A stretch of DNA of 64,000 nucleotides from Heligmosomoides polygyrus polygyrus. Its lineage: Eukaryota > Nematoda > Chromadorea > Rhabditida > Heligmosomidae. Positions 32,900-44,271 of the stretch are shown piece by piece (within the stretch, counting starts at the first letter, position 1; the number at the start of each line of letters is the position of its first letter). The stretch lies in NCBI GenBank assembly GCA_947396885.1, contig OX377204.1, forward strand, positions 50,083,139 through 50,147,138. The letters run 5' to 3'. The translations under genes were made by a program, and so were the position numbers. Below the pieces are notes generated by a model, which had not been told where the DNA came from, searched no databases, and saw only the letters and a program-made list of their open reading frames with translations.

Positions 32900-35800
32900 T
32901 ATAATTTTTTTTGTAAAGGTGATTATGTTTACAAAATATACATGTATGCATGTATCATTGAAATGCTAACTTAAACTATTCCTGTGGGCCATTTCAAACA
33001 GTTGGCATCGTTGAGAGCCCTTTCTTATCTCTTGCTCCGATGGGAGTACGGCGTCCCAATTGCAACGAGTCTACGTGCCTGCGTATTCTAGCAATCGTGT
33101 CCTTCTTCGGTATCGGTAGTTATTGCGTATTGTAATCGTACGCTAGAGTCTGCGTGTGTGTAGGCCGGTGCACCTCTGAACACACGGAAGCTCGTCGAGA
33201 TCGTTGCCGAGCGTCGCGTCCGCCGCGGTCGTAGTGCATTATAAAATGTTCTGCCTTACCATGTACAGGTCAGAGCAATTCCTCATTAAGCGTGCATTAA
33301 AACTGCGGACGAATTATCGCCGTCGGAAAGCGCGCTCTATGAACGTCAAAATCGTCATTCTTTTCAAAACTAACCCACGCGCGAATTTCAAACCGCGTAC
33401 AGTGACTATGCGTAGAAGCACGCTTTTTTGTTAACTTTGTGCAAATGGGCTCGAAGGAGGAGGGGGTCACCATGTAAGGCACCCCCATAACGCATTTTGT
33501 GTTGCGCGAACATGGAACTGTTATTAAAGACTACTACACTGCACCCCTTGTTGTTCCATTGAATTGTGTTGTTCCATTTTTGACATAAATCGACATTCAT
33601 GGGCCTTCTCACGAAGACGGAAAACCACAGACTACAAGCTGCCCCCCCCCCTCCACCAATTTATTGACTAATGCCGTCCTTTATCCGTATCCTTTTCTTG
33701 TCCGAGCTGGAAAAACAGGAGCAAAGAGCTGACTCTTGAACATAATAGGATAAAAGCTACCTTACAAACCGTACGGCTTTATATGTGTACTGAAGAAAAT
33801 AAGCTATACCCGAAGCCGGCAAGCCTGATTACAGGGCAGCTCGGCCCCGAGCATGCTGAGTCATCGCGGCGGGGCAGATTCCACACGGGAGAGTGCCGGC
33901 GCCTTCGCCGACCCTATATCTCTAGCCGCACGTGCAATTCATGCGATTGCTTTCCCATGATGGAGAGACTTCACATGAGATCCAGAAGAATGAAGATGTG
34001 GCGGGATTTGGAAGTACCATTGTTGCGAAATGGCGTCGTTCGAACCGGTTCGAGTTATGTTTGCTCCGTCACAGCAAAGGGGTACAGATATAGCGATATA
34101 TATCCTACCTCGAGATCGTCAGCTGTGCTATGAGTGGGCGTATAGGAAGACACTCTCAGACGGAGAGACCAACACCTTTGTGTGCTGTGGATGCCGATCG
34201 CTTAAGGATCGAGAGCGCGAGGTGTGTAATCAGCCTGTGCCTTCCTGCAAAGTCAGAGGTTGACACTTCATAACAGATCCTGAAAATCCGGTTCGCCCCA
34301 CTTCTGTGAGCCAAGAAGCGCCCCTCGTTCTATTATGCGCCGAAGGGTGATCTGAGACGCTTCAGACAGTTCCTCCAGGCGGCTCGTCGTCCACCTACCA
34401 CAAGAGAGTGTAGGGATCACTACACTCTCCCTTGTTACCTTAGCCAGCAATGTTAGCACACTTGCCTTTGTATTCAGGTATATGCTTGCTCGCAAATGTA
34501 ATCTCATGCTTCACACGATTCAGTTGTTTCTATTCATGTATTGCCATTTGTACTTCAAACGCTTTGATAAAGGGTGTTCTAAAATATTTATCTCAAACAA
34601 AAGACAAGTATCAAATATGATTCTAAACATCCTGCAGAAACTCAGTGACCGTTGTGGCTGGATCAGCGTATTTCCTCAGTGGTATCACCAACAATATGAT
34701 TGGTGTGGAAATACATCACGCTATGATGAGACGCCGGTTGTGCAAATCGCTCAAGAAAGAGCATGTTCCCACGCGAGACGGTAAATGCGTGCTAAATAAT
34801 GAAGACGCAGCGAGAGGTGGCAGATACGGTCCCGCGGGAGACGGTACCGCGCGCGAAATAGCGGAGAGGCAGCGAGAGGTGGCAGACGCGCCGCAAATCG
34901 ACGTGACTCAGCAGTAGCGGAGACGAGCGGGGCCGAGTTGCCCGTCAACCGGCAAGCCTGGCGTCGTACGCACGTCCAGCGTACGGCACCGGCGAAGTCG
35001 GCGACGGACGTTGGCTGAGGAAGGATCCCTAGCTAGGTTTGGGCTATGTTCCCAGCGTGGCCACTCTACCCGAAGCAGGCGAAGCCGGCAAGCCTGACGT
35101 GGCCCGCACGTCCAGCGTACGGCGCCGGCGAAGCCGGTGACGGCCGCTGGTAATAGGATAATGCGAGAAGTTTGAGACATCGACTCGCAAATGAAGATAA
35201 CAAATTACGCGTAGAAGTGAGGAAAATCCCTACATTTGGTGGCACCACAACCGTGGGGAATGTCCACTACTTGCGAAAGAAATGACCAAGTATCTTGTTA
35301 TTCCGGTCTTCTAATAAACGATCATTCGGCTGTCTTCCTAAATGCAACTCCTTTCATCCACAATGGTGGCTTTGTTCTGTCTTCTTTCGGTTCTCTATGG
35401 AACGTGCCTTCGAAATCGAGTTATTCGATTGTTCGATTTTCGAAGACGGCGACCAATCAAGTTATTCGATTGTTCGACTTCCGAAAAAAAATATCGAAAA
35501 GCTCAACTCTAATCGCCACCAACATGTCAGGCTTTAACGTTCTTCTAAAAACTAACGAGTAACTTGTTTGATTGGTAAGTCTTTTTCCGAAAATCAGCGG
35601 TCTGGAAGGTAAATGGCTCTTGCCAAATGAGACACACCTGTTTGATAGACTTCCTGGACCAGTTCCGAAACATCGGAGCTTCCTCATCTTTTTGGGCGTC
35701 TAAGGACACAGGTCAACCAGACGAGCGGAAAGGCGAGAGCGCAGAGAAACAAACGCTCCGGCTGCAATCCGACGGCTGCCGGTCGAGTGAGCTGGCTCAG

Positions 35801-36024
35801 CGCTCGGGTGAGAGTACCCCCTCGTCGCCAGCTTCTCGATAACCGCTAGCAGTCGCGGAGGCGCGCAGTGCAAAAAGACTGAGTTTCAAGGAAGAGAATT
35901 GCAACTTTCGTAGCTTACAGATTTCCTAAAGGTCACGAAACAGTCGTCTGGAAGCTGTTACGTTTTGGGTGGCACGACAGACATTAGTGGAGGTACGCAG
36001 GTCTAGCAGAACTGGATTATCGCA
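32900..36024. other. Intronic DNA; local duplications at 33.8-35.2 kb
   Basis: No gene recognised. GAAGCCGGCAAGCCTGA occurs at about 33,810 and 35,085. A block with CACGTCCAGCGTACGGC-CCGGCGAAG is duplicated at 34,970-35,000 and 35,108-35,135. GAGAGGTGGCAGA is repeated at 34,811 and 34,873. A truncated SINE-A tail (GCCGTCCTTTATCCGTATCC) is at about 33,672. TTCGAA words recur at 35,395-35,505. Confidence 0.45.
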
Positions 36025-36158
36025 TACCATGAGATGTGACATGGATCTTCGTTGGCCGGCCTATGACAAGAGCCTGTCGTCTGCATTCGAGGTCTGTGCT
36101 TAGCTTAGCTCACGAAGCGAGCAGTTTCCAGTGGCATCACGAGGAGGAACGGACATCG
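36025..36158 (-). repeat. 5' end fragment of the 5.8-kb RTE family
   Basis: The reverse complement (GATGTCCG…CCACTGGAAACTGC … GGCCGGCC-ACGAA-ATCCATGTCACATC) matches 5,780-5,905, the first part of the full-length RTE. A 5' end without its 3' end is unusual for target-primed insertion, so this copy was probably cut down by later deletion or rearrangement. Confidence 0.7.
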
Positions 36159-37625
36159 TTAATATTCGACAGAAATCAGCATGAGCCAGTAAACGCGGCA
36201 CAAATTCTTATTGAGCAAGACATTCTCTTTCGAACAACATATAACACCAAGCAAAAAAGTCCAACCACAGAACCGAGCTGTCGGTAAAAATTCGGTCGGG
36301 AAAGTCAGACGTCCCTAAAAATCAATAAAGGAAAAATGGGCAAATATGACCAAAACGTGTTCTTGCTGTGAAAAACTGCGCAAAAAATTCCAAACCTAAG
36401 CGGAGAGAACAAATGCGCAGATGGCCATTTTTTCACTTTTCGCTTTTCACTTCACCTACCTAAAAATTGACAAAATTCAGGATAAAAAATGCAATACATG
36501 CACTGATAGAGCGAATAATTCTCTTTCGAATGCTTTACAGCGCTATGCAAGAGACGGCCCTGCGAAATCCGCAATGAATCGTTGAAAAAACGACGAGGAC
36601 TTATGGGAGAACCTAATACATGTCCAAAATATCTACGCACAAGTGCAAAGCTTTTGCGAGAAAAAAAAGCCGTTCACTCTACTTGTTCAGTTCATTATCT
36701 CACAGGAATCGCTAACCAATCAGATCGTGGAGTTATATACCATTTTCGGTCGAAGTTCAACGTTTTTGAACTAAATTTCAACGTTTTTCTGGAATTTTAC
36801 CATGCGACTATTTTGAGTTCGATTTGAAAACTTTGAATTTCCCCTGGAAATGGTATATAATCGTGTCATATAAGCAAAGTGTGAGCTTCAGCCCCGGAAT
36901 CGAGGTCGCTGAACACGAATCTTAAGCTAGTTTTTGCAGTAACGATTGCCATCAAGAGATATTAATAAAATTATCGATTTTCCTGAATATCACTGAACAA
37001 GTTCGAAACTTCAGGCCTGAGTTAATCGAGGTTACCGAACACGAATCTAAAGTTTATTTTTTAATCCTACGTCGAGTTTATGTTTATTGTGCAAATTTCG
37101 GTAGAGGATTCGAGTGTATGACATTGGTGATAGTAATGGTCGCAGAGAATGCAAATGTGAAGCTAGATTTTGAAAATTTGACTAATACCGGTCATACATT
37201 TGATTCGCCTCAACGAATTCCCCATGGAAAATCAGTAGCACGACCAACTTCAACCGATCATTTCAAAAACGAACATCAAATTTGTGTTCAGCGAGATCGA
37301 CTACCCCAAGGACTGAGTTTCGAACCGCAGTCGATCGCCATCAACTGCGGTCAGTACCGCCAACACGCAATGCCCCACGCCAGTTGTGATGGACTGATGG
37401 AAACACGCACGCGCGTACACACACTACTCTTCTATGTGTAGTGGGATATTAAATGCGTTTTCTTAACGGTGAGCTCCTCGCCAGTGTGCTCGAAAACAGT
37501 CGTCACCGTAATGAACGTCGCTTACAAAAATTTTCATTGTTATGCTACATCCGAAACAATCACGTATTCGAATTTATAAAACATGAATAATCGAATTCGA
37601 ATAATTACTCGAATTTGCGAAACTC
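36159..37625. other. No gene; GAACACGAATCT direct repeats
   Basis: Between 36,890 and 37,340 the motif TCGAGGTCGCTGAACACGAATCT recurs three times in variable form, spaced by roughly 130 and 230 bp. It is also found at 19,640-19,780. Degenerate TTCGAA repeat text occupies 37,560-37,625. Confidence 0.45.
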
Positions 37626-37631
37626 AAATAT

Positions 37632-37927
37632 AAAAGGATAAAAGGATAAAGAACGGCGTTACTCAATCCCTTCTGGGATGCGCCAGCGCATTCTACTTCT
37701 ACGGGATGTCGTGGAGGCGATATGAATGCATGTTTGGCCATACAATGACTTGCGGTGGCCAGCCGATGAAAAGTCAGCGCTCTATCCTTCCCAGACAAGT
37801 CTGGTACCAATTCACTGACCCCGGAGGGATGGAAGGCTTGGTTGGCCTGGGCGGGAAATCCCAACCAGGAACCTGGTATCGGATGCACGCGACAGGCGCG
37901 CCTCCTCCGACTGCGCTACACGCGCCC
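37632..37927 (-). repeat. SINE family A, copy 3
   Basis: Minus-strand copy, very close to the 15.8-kb copy: it begins GGGCGCGTGTAGCGCAGTCGG (read on the minus strand) and ends in ATCCTTTTATCCTTTTA. The A box is intact. Similarity to copy 1 suggests fairly recent activity of the family. Confidence 0.75.
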
Positions 37928-38147
37928 ACTATCCTACAGTTAACCCTAATTCTGCTTTAGAGTACCCTAGTAACCTTTTAGTTGGTCATGCAATTATTAC
38001 ATCCTTTTGTCGATGTTTGAAGTGTTCCTCCCTTTGAATAACCGATTTCTGCGCGAGCCGTGTGCGGTTACTGGATGTAAACACCCTTTTCCAGAAAAGA
38101 AAACTCCCTAAAAGTGTTGTTTGTATTATACGTATGCGAATTTTCAG

Positions 38148-38363
38148 ATTGTCTACGAACTGACGTCGCCTCATTTTTTGAGTGAAGGCTCTGCTTCAGC
38201 GTCGTACTGGCTAACGATTTCGAAGAACTTAGCTCTGATCACCGTATGTCTCCCTTCCTTCCGTGCTCAAAACGTGCTGAATGGTTTATTGAGTTTCGCT
38301 CTTAAAAGCGACGAGCACGGAGCGCAGATACTGTTTGACGTCAGCGGCTTCAAAGGAAATCAG
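38148..38363 (+). CDS. Host gene exon, cluster D
   Basis: A 216-base exon, acceptor TTTTCAG at 38,147 and donor GTGCTT after 38,363, phase 0 at both ends. This matches phase 0 at the end of the 31,389-31,578 exon 6.6 kb upstream. It reads IVYELTSPHFLSEGSASASY … QILFDVSGFKGNQ. It is predicted helical and hydrophobic like its neighbours. I cannot place it firmly in FANCI. Confidence 0.5.
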
Positions 38364-38705
38364 GTGCTTCTACTTACATCCGTGTTTTTGGTTCTTTAAG
38401 CACGTGTACCATTCCACGTCAGATTGGAAAACATGCCTAACGCACGTGAAATCATACGGATTATTTTCCAAATAAAAACGAGCTGCCTTCACGTTAAACT
38501 AGAGACTCTAAGATGGTTAAAATAATTTTCGTTCAAGAAAATTTTTGTATAGCATTGTTTGTAGTTTTAATTTACCTGCTCAGTGAGTGAACCCTTTGTT
38601 TGAAATTTTATAAAATTCTTTTTTTTTTTGTTGAAAAAAGCTTGTTTTAAGGAGCAGGAGGGCGGCAATTTCTTAGTGCCAAGAAGAGACTGCGCCATAC
38701 CCTCG

Positions 38706-40397
38706 TCTAAGGCCAATGTTATACTTCGGCGACGCGTCGGCCGACGTCGGCGACGCTGTGCTTTGCGGGCAGCTACGCACTGCGTGGCAGCCCGCCCAAC
38801 ACAGCGTCGCCGACGACGTCGCCGAGAGCTCCGCAGGGGGGTGTTATACTTCCGCCGCCGACGTCGCCACAGACGTCGGTGGCGACGTCGTCCGTGGGTC
38901 GGTCGCCGCGCTGTGCACGGCGACGGGCCGTCGCCGGCCTCATTCAAGGCTGGGAAAAAATGCGCTCAGAGGGAGTATTTTGTTTGTGGGTGGGTTCTTC
39001 GTTCCCGGCACTGTCAACATCCTCGGCGGACCTCGAATTACGAAATCGAAAGTGCAAAAACGCCCATCTTGCGGGCACAAATGGTGCCTTTTTTACTCTT
39101 CATGTCCATTTAAAGTTAGCCACATGAGGACTTCACAGAATTCTTGTGGTTTTTAATATGTAGCAGTTCTATTCCAACGAAAAATGTTTTCTTTAAGGCT
39201 TGCAGAAAAATATGTAAAAAGTTACTTTGGTGTGTTCTTTAACAAACAACGAAATTGAGGCAGATAACAGAGTTTCAACAGAAAAAAGGCATAAAAATAT
39301 ACGTATCTCTACCTGATAGACGGAAGTGAGTGTTTTTTTATACTGCCTAATTCTAATAATACTGGGTGTCTCAAGAAATGAATGCACTGTTAGAAAGGTA
39401 ATAACTTTGGTCACAAAAAGGTACTGAAGAAGTTAAATGCTCATATAAAATCTTAAGCAAATAGGAATTTTTTGACGTATGAACGTATAGATTGCGCCAT
39501 GCACACGTCTGTTTTTATCTGCTTTTTTGATGTTTAGAACTTGACAACGACGTGAAAGACACGTAGCATGCGAGTTTAGTGATTACAGAATTTAAATGTG
39601 GGCAGCAGACCTATTTTCCGAAAGCTGAATGGAGAGGTTAATCAGCATAACTGCAGCTACTGGGCGGCGGAAAGGCTATTGGCCAATGGCGTATACCCCG
39701 CGGCATATCGCGGGCAGTGACTTCAGGGTATCGTGGGTCAGATAGCCTGCTATAGGCAAATTATAGCAGCTATGCCAGGGGGCGTAGCCCTGCTCATGGC
39801 GGACATAAATACCCGTTACGAGCGTACCAGGGTGGTCTTTTTTGTGGTAGTACATGGCAGTTCTGCTAATTGCAAACTCATTTGGTGTTGCTTCTTTCAT
39901 CTCGCAATTGCATGATTTATTGCACTGAAAGACTCCGCAAAGTAACGCTTAGTTTGTTTATGTTCCGAACTCAAATATGTCGTCTTTGTAAGTAGTAGTA
40001 TTACTACCACTGATTTGAAAGACTGGAAATTACATTCTATGCGGTTTTCTGCCGTACATTCTATGTTCGTTTTTCATAATGAAATTGGAGTTCTCTCTCT
40101 AATTGTTCTTTGTAAGATATATTTCTAATTTTTCAGGCAGACTGATGGCCAAATGATGACATTGAAAGCGCGCTCCGATGCTAAAAATGCGCTCCGATGC
40201 TCTCCTGTCAACGACGTCCCCGACGCCGCCACAGAATCTGTTGACGTCGCCACCGACGTCGCCACAGACGTCGGCTGCGTCTGTGGCGACGTCGGCGACG
40301 TCGCTGGTGACGTCAGCGTCGGCCGACGTCGGTGACGGGCCGTCGCTGACGTGTCGCAGCGTCGGCGACGCGTCGCCGAAGTATAACATAGGCCTAA
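38706..40397. mobile_element. Possible element bounded by GACGTC-rich inverted ends
   Basis: The left end (38,706-38,945) starts TAAGGCCAATGTTATACTTCGGCGACGCGTCGG; the right end (40,150-40,397) finishes with its complement, ending CATAGGCCTAAG. Both ends are packed with GACGTC and GGCGACG words. The interior contains a repeat-C copy (39,360-39,600) and no gene. The Arg-, Asp- and Val-rich frames in these ends are composition artefacts. It may also be two separate small MITEs facing each other. Confidence 0.5.
39360..39600. repeat. Repeat family C copy
   Basis: Shares GTGTCTCAAGAAATGAATGCACTGTTAGAAAGGT, GTACTGAAGAAG and the edge GTTTAGAACTTGACAACGACG with 18,612-19,225, at lower length. Confidence 0.5.
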
Positions 40398-41083
40398 GAA
40401 GTCGACTGGCGGTTTTTATGCGACTCAAAGCAAAGTTTCTGTTTGCATGTCGTTTCGCACCTGTGGATGATACAACAAAAACATTCGTAAAGAACACATA
40501 TTCTTACTTTGATGCTTCGTGTAAGCAGCGTTTGCACTCTCAATCGAATGAAGATCGCATGGTGCTAGTCGAGTGCATGGAGCGACCTCTTCTTTTAATG
40601 CGCTAGATAGTTGCTGTCTTTTTAGAGCTTTAAAACAGGCTTTCTTTAATTTTTTTTTCTCAAAAAAAATTGTAGAATTGTTACAGTGGTTTGGGCAGCT
40701 GAACTAAAAAGAAAAGAAAGTTATACCAAATTTTTCTTGAACAAAAAATCGTTAGAACCATCTTGGAGAGCTTATAGTTTAACTTGCATGAAGCCCGTTT
40801 CGATTTGGAGGACGTTCACCTTGATTTCAAAAGCATTAAGTTTGTTTAGAAGAGTGTACAGCTTGGCGTGAAAATTGTGTGAATTTTGTGAACCCAAAAT
40901 CGTAGGAATTTCTGTAACACTTCGACGAAGGTAAGGAAATTCTCGCGGACTCTTCAGGAGCGATGTGTGCTTTTTCGATCGGCTTTTGCTGTTGTAGCAT
41001 GTTCCAGTTTTCTAGTTCTGCGAACAGCTTTGGTCACCTTGAGTACTGTAGCTCATGCAGTCGAGGGAATTCGCTTCACACAG

Positions 41084-41595
41084 CAGCGTCCCGGAATGCG
41101 ACATTGGGTCCTGATATGAAGCCCCGTCGCTTTCAGCTCGTTTTCGACAGCTTGCTAGCCCATGCTCCTTCCTTCGATGCTGCGAGTGACCTTCTGCACA
41201 AAGCTCTCTCTTGCAACATTGCCGATGACCGCTTTCTAGGACGAGTGTCTAGGTATGTGCTGATTGTGAGGTACAGCTCCCGTGTGGCGTTCAGATTGCA
41301 GGACGTTTCAGGTTCTTCGACTTTTGGCTGGGCTGCAGTGGAATAGTTGAAGAACAACTGTCGAAATTGATAGAGGTGTATACTGACGAGGGTGAAAAGC
41401 CGTGAGTGCCCGCCGTTTGCCCTGTGGCTACCAGTATGTGCAAGCGGCGAGCGACTGCAATTCAGTGATGTGATGCTGTCGATCTTCGGGTTCTGCTCTA
41501 TGTCGCTCTCCCTTAATGATCGGCTGGAAAAACTTGTCAGTCTGGTGAGCTCCGGCAAGGTGATGCTCAGTTGCCGCAAACCTGCTCCTGCTATT
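41084..41595 (+). CDS. Host gene exons, cluster E1 (41084-41252, 41312-41401, 41466-41595)
   Basis: Three exons in consistent phase. The first has PRRFQLVFDSLLAHAPSFDA and ends at GTATGT. The second, after TTTCAG, reads FFDFWLGCSGIVEEQLSKLI and EVYTDEGEK. The third, after ATTCAG, reads DVMLSIFGFCSMSLSLNDRL and ends at the strong donor GTAAGT. The order acidic linker, then LSIFGFCSMSL, resembles the FANCI segment ending CAFLVMGVCEVLIEYN. The exact start of the first exon is unsure (several AGs between 41,060 and 41,086). Confidence 0.55.
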
Positions 41596-41664
41596 GTAAG
41601 TTCCTCCTTTATGTGCTTAGACACACGGGATTGATGCCTGACCGTACTGTTCATCGTCCGCAAC

Positions 41665-41880
41665 GAGTGGTCTTCATCAAACTTGAAGCTCCTAATCGCT
41701 ACTTGTACCGCACATGGCTTGTCGAGAAACTTTTCAATGCTTTAGTGGCAGGAAGAGTGCAGTCAAAATGCTCCTTCGTATTCTATCCAAACTCCGTGGA
41801 AGCGACGAAGAAGAAGTAGTGCGGGCGGATAGCCACGCATCCAAGCCTTTGCAGAGCTCTGCCTTCCCCAGTGTACGTTC
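41665..41880 (+). CDS. Host gene exon candidates, cluster E2
   Basis: A frame at about 41,665-41,740 reads SSSNLKLLIATCTAHGLSR, similar in pattern to FANCI MKFVSSLLTALFRD. A second at about 41,745-41,880 reads KMLLRILSKLRGSDEEEVVR, similar in pattern to MRYAVNVALQKVQQLKE. Frames differ, and I could not find the intron or lesion between them with certainty. Confidence 0.4.
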
Positions 41881-42346
41881 CTCTCACTGTGTGGTGTGCT
41901 CGCACTGCTTTGTCAGTGCGTTCCTCCCAGCAGCTTAAGGATACTTTCAGGAAGTTATACCTGATCCTATGCATAACCAGGCATCATAGGCGGTAGTATG
42001 TGGTACTGCGAAATTCGTGGCCTTTTACACCACTAAAGTGAAATGCTGCCCATCACCACAGCTGGCTGCGTCACTAGACATCTTTGGAGTCCTCCGCATC
42101 GGGTTCACTTCGCTTGTTCCCTTTGCGTTCTTTTCTAGAGGGTAGGAACAGTCTCCATGAGTCTACAACCCCCTACTGTACAAGGATCTACTAGTGCTCG
42201 TATATAAGGCTGAGCACACTGAACATTGCTATTTGCGCCTGGATGTTTTTGATGTTTAGTGATTTGATGCCTTGTTGTCGTCTTAGTTTTGTCCCTATGC
42301 AACTTCGTGCAGGCCTTCTATGTTATGTTCAATCCCTACTTTTCAG

Positions 42347-43039
42347 GAGGCGGTATTGAGACTGTTCATAGCATTGATCTGCTCGTCACCGGCCGATATC
42401 CCGTTTCATTGGCTCGCAGTTGTTAGTGTTCTTCTACGTCGCTTTCTCATGCCTTTGGAAGTCCCACTGTTTAGGAAGTCGTTGACCTAATGTTTGCTCG
42501 CTGGCGCTACTACTGGAAAACTCTTACGAAGGAATCCAAGTTCTGTGAACATTTCGATGCGGTCAGTCGTGTTGCTGTTGACAGTGGGCATTGTAGAGGA
42601 ATGTGGTTGTTCAAGAAAATGTCTGTTTCAGATTGTTGCCTTCTTGTTCCCTTGCTTTCTCCTCGATGGCCTTTCGGCGCCGGTTCAAAACGCCGTGAAA
42701 GGTCTGTCCTCTTCGGTTCTGACATTCGGTGCAGGTTAGATTTGGGGACGCTTGAGACGAGTTTTTCACTGGGTTGCTATCCCTGTGTTCTTAAAAGTCG
42801 ACGTAGTGCGACTCTGTGCTCATTGTCAGTCCCCTTCTGCGGCCCTGCCGCTCAGTTACAAGACTTGAGTAGAAGAAGTAGAGTTTGAGGCATACGAGCG
42901 CTCCTCAGTGAACCTGACTGTTCTTTAACGGTTGCTGTTTGCTTCAGGAGTGCTGCTGTACATATTGGCATCCCATCCCGATATCGTTCGTCCGTACGTG
43001 GAAGGCAAAGTAGCTGTTTGGGAGAAGCTGATATTGTGA
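42347..43039 (+). CDS. Host gene exons, cluster E3 and C-terminus
   Basis: The exon from 42,347 (after TTTTCAG) reads EAVLRLFIALICSSPADIPF … LFRKSLT, matching the pattern of FANCI [21 protein letters not shown] … FCKSLMNLLF. Coding between 42,480 and 42,631 is unclear. The exon 42,632-42,734 reads IVAFLFPCFLLDGLSAPVQN and ends in phase 1. It joins in frame to 42,948-43,039 (GVLLYILASHPDIVRPYV … WEKLIL), which ends in TGA at 43,037-43,039. I take that as the C-terminus; a basic tail as in human FANCI is absent. Confidence 0.5.
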
Positions 43040-43253
43040 CTTCTACGGGTTCTCTGTGTGGTGCTAATAAATGGCTGCTGTTCTCCTGTTGCAGTTTATG
43101 GAAATGGACAACACCAAAAATTAAAGTCCCTTCATGCTTGAATAAGTAAAGCGAGAGGAAACTTCGTCATTTAGAATCCTGAAACTCAATATCCATCTTG
43201 ACCTCTGTCGTGCTGTAGGTTCGAGAGTTGCAATAACCTGCCATGAAAATGCA

Positions 43254-43434
43254 TCCAGGGACCGGATTCATCAACGACTTACAGAAAGTTAACGGAGAAA
43301 GTTGCAGCCGAAATCCCTGATAGTGCGGCTTATCAAGCGATATGCTGAGCGATAAGCCGCGTTATCTGAGGTTTCCGCTGTGAATGCTCTGTTAATGTTA
43401 TGTAAGTCGTTGGTGAATCCGACCCCAGTTTTCC
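43254..43434. mobile_element. Palindromic MITE family F, copy 1
   Basis: About 180 bp that folds on itself. The left half is ACCGGATTCATCAACGACTTAC … GCGGCTTATCAAGCG, and the right half is its near complement ending GAATCCGACCCC. No coding capacity. Other copies are at 46,622-46,806 and, as a half element, 50,931-51,010. Confidence 0.7.
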
Positions 43435-43782
43435 ACGTTATTTTACCACACATAGAGTGTTCGGACAAAATGCCCTTGCATACAATCCAGTAGTGGGGCT
43501 TATTCCAAGTCCTTAATTCTGAATCCAAACGAAACCAGCCGTATCCAATCCATTAGGGCAAGTTTTGGCAAAAGCCGCTCGAAGTGGATGTTATGAGGTG
43601 AAATTGAAATGGGACTTCTGCGAGGAAAATGGTGCAGTACCTCTGATTTTAAGGTGGGTAGTGTGTACACACGAAGCGACTCAAAGCTATAGATTTTAGC
43701 CACAAGTGAATGCTCCAGTTGTGGCGAATTGTACGATTGCCTCACCACGTGGACATCAAGATACTATAGTAGAAAGGTGACG

Positions 43783-44065
43783 ATCGGGATAAGGATAAGA
43801 GTCTGCGTTAATCACTCCCTTTGTGAGATGCGCCGCGCATTCTACCTCAATGGGATCTCGTGAAGGCAGTTTGGATGAACATCTGGCATATATGTAGTGG
43901 CCAGCTGAAGAGCAAGTCAGTGTTTTGACCTTCCCAGACAGCTGTTGTACCAACTTGCTGACCCCGCACAGATGGAAGGCTTGATTGGCCTGGGCGGGAA
44001 GACCCGAACCGAGAACCTTGAATCGAAGCGATGGTCGACGTCTCATCCGATGCGCTAGCGCTTGC
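43783..44065 (-). repeat. SINE family A, copy 4
   Basis: The most diverged copy. On the minus strand it begins near GGGCAAGCGCTAGCGCATCGG, keeps GGTTCTCGGTTCGGGTC, CCAAGCCTTCCATC-like text and the ATCCTTATCC tail. Located just after the host gene's stop codon. Confidence 0.65.
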
Positions 44066-44271
44066 CCGGAAGGTGACGATGGAGAACGAAAAGGGAAGCG
44101 CGTCTTTTTTGTTGAGAGGCTCATAACACAGATGGACACCTACGAGAGCACTCTTATCGTTACCTCGACCATACCAACCTGCGATGGCAAATGTTAGCAG
44201 TTGGGAAACGCTGGAAAACGAATTGTCCGCCACCGCCAGAACGTGCCGATCTTGAGAGCCTAACTCCCTAG

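Larger units (their letters stand above)
9310..43039 (+). other. FANCI: Host gene span: FANCI-like solenoid protein, TE-filled introns
   Basis: This entry covers the whole gene; the exon clusters are listed separately. FANCI pairs with FANCD2 in the nucleus, and the pair is mono-ubiquitinated and clamps DNA during interstrand crosslink repair. The best matches to the remembered family are RRTIYEGIFGVVRRC (human YEGFYDVLRRN), HLPPLDLQFML (human LLPPLKLEACI) and RRSALAAFVSSLHSALL (human RKSAVAGFLLLLKN), in the right order. Also EAVLRLFIALICSSP and PLFRKSLT fit late FANCI segments. Phases join over at least 12 exons. The N-terminus (about 200 residues) is not found and may lie left of the window. 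FANCD2, a paralogue of the same fold, is the main alternative. The identification is by memory and needs a profile search. Confidence 0.5.

Noticed and set aside
33783..34133. 116-residue frame MCTEENKLYPKP…
   Set aside because: No similarity, no splice pattern, and it overlaps duplicated repeat words.
38567..39156. Long Arg-, Ala- or Asp/Val-rich open frames on both strands
   Set aside because: They arise from the GACGTC/GGCGACG word composition; all frames of both strands stay open and none shows a motif.
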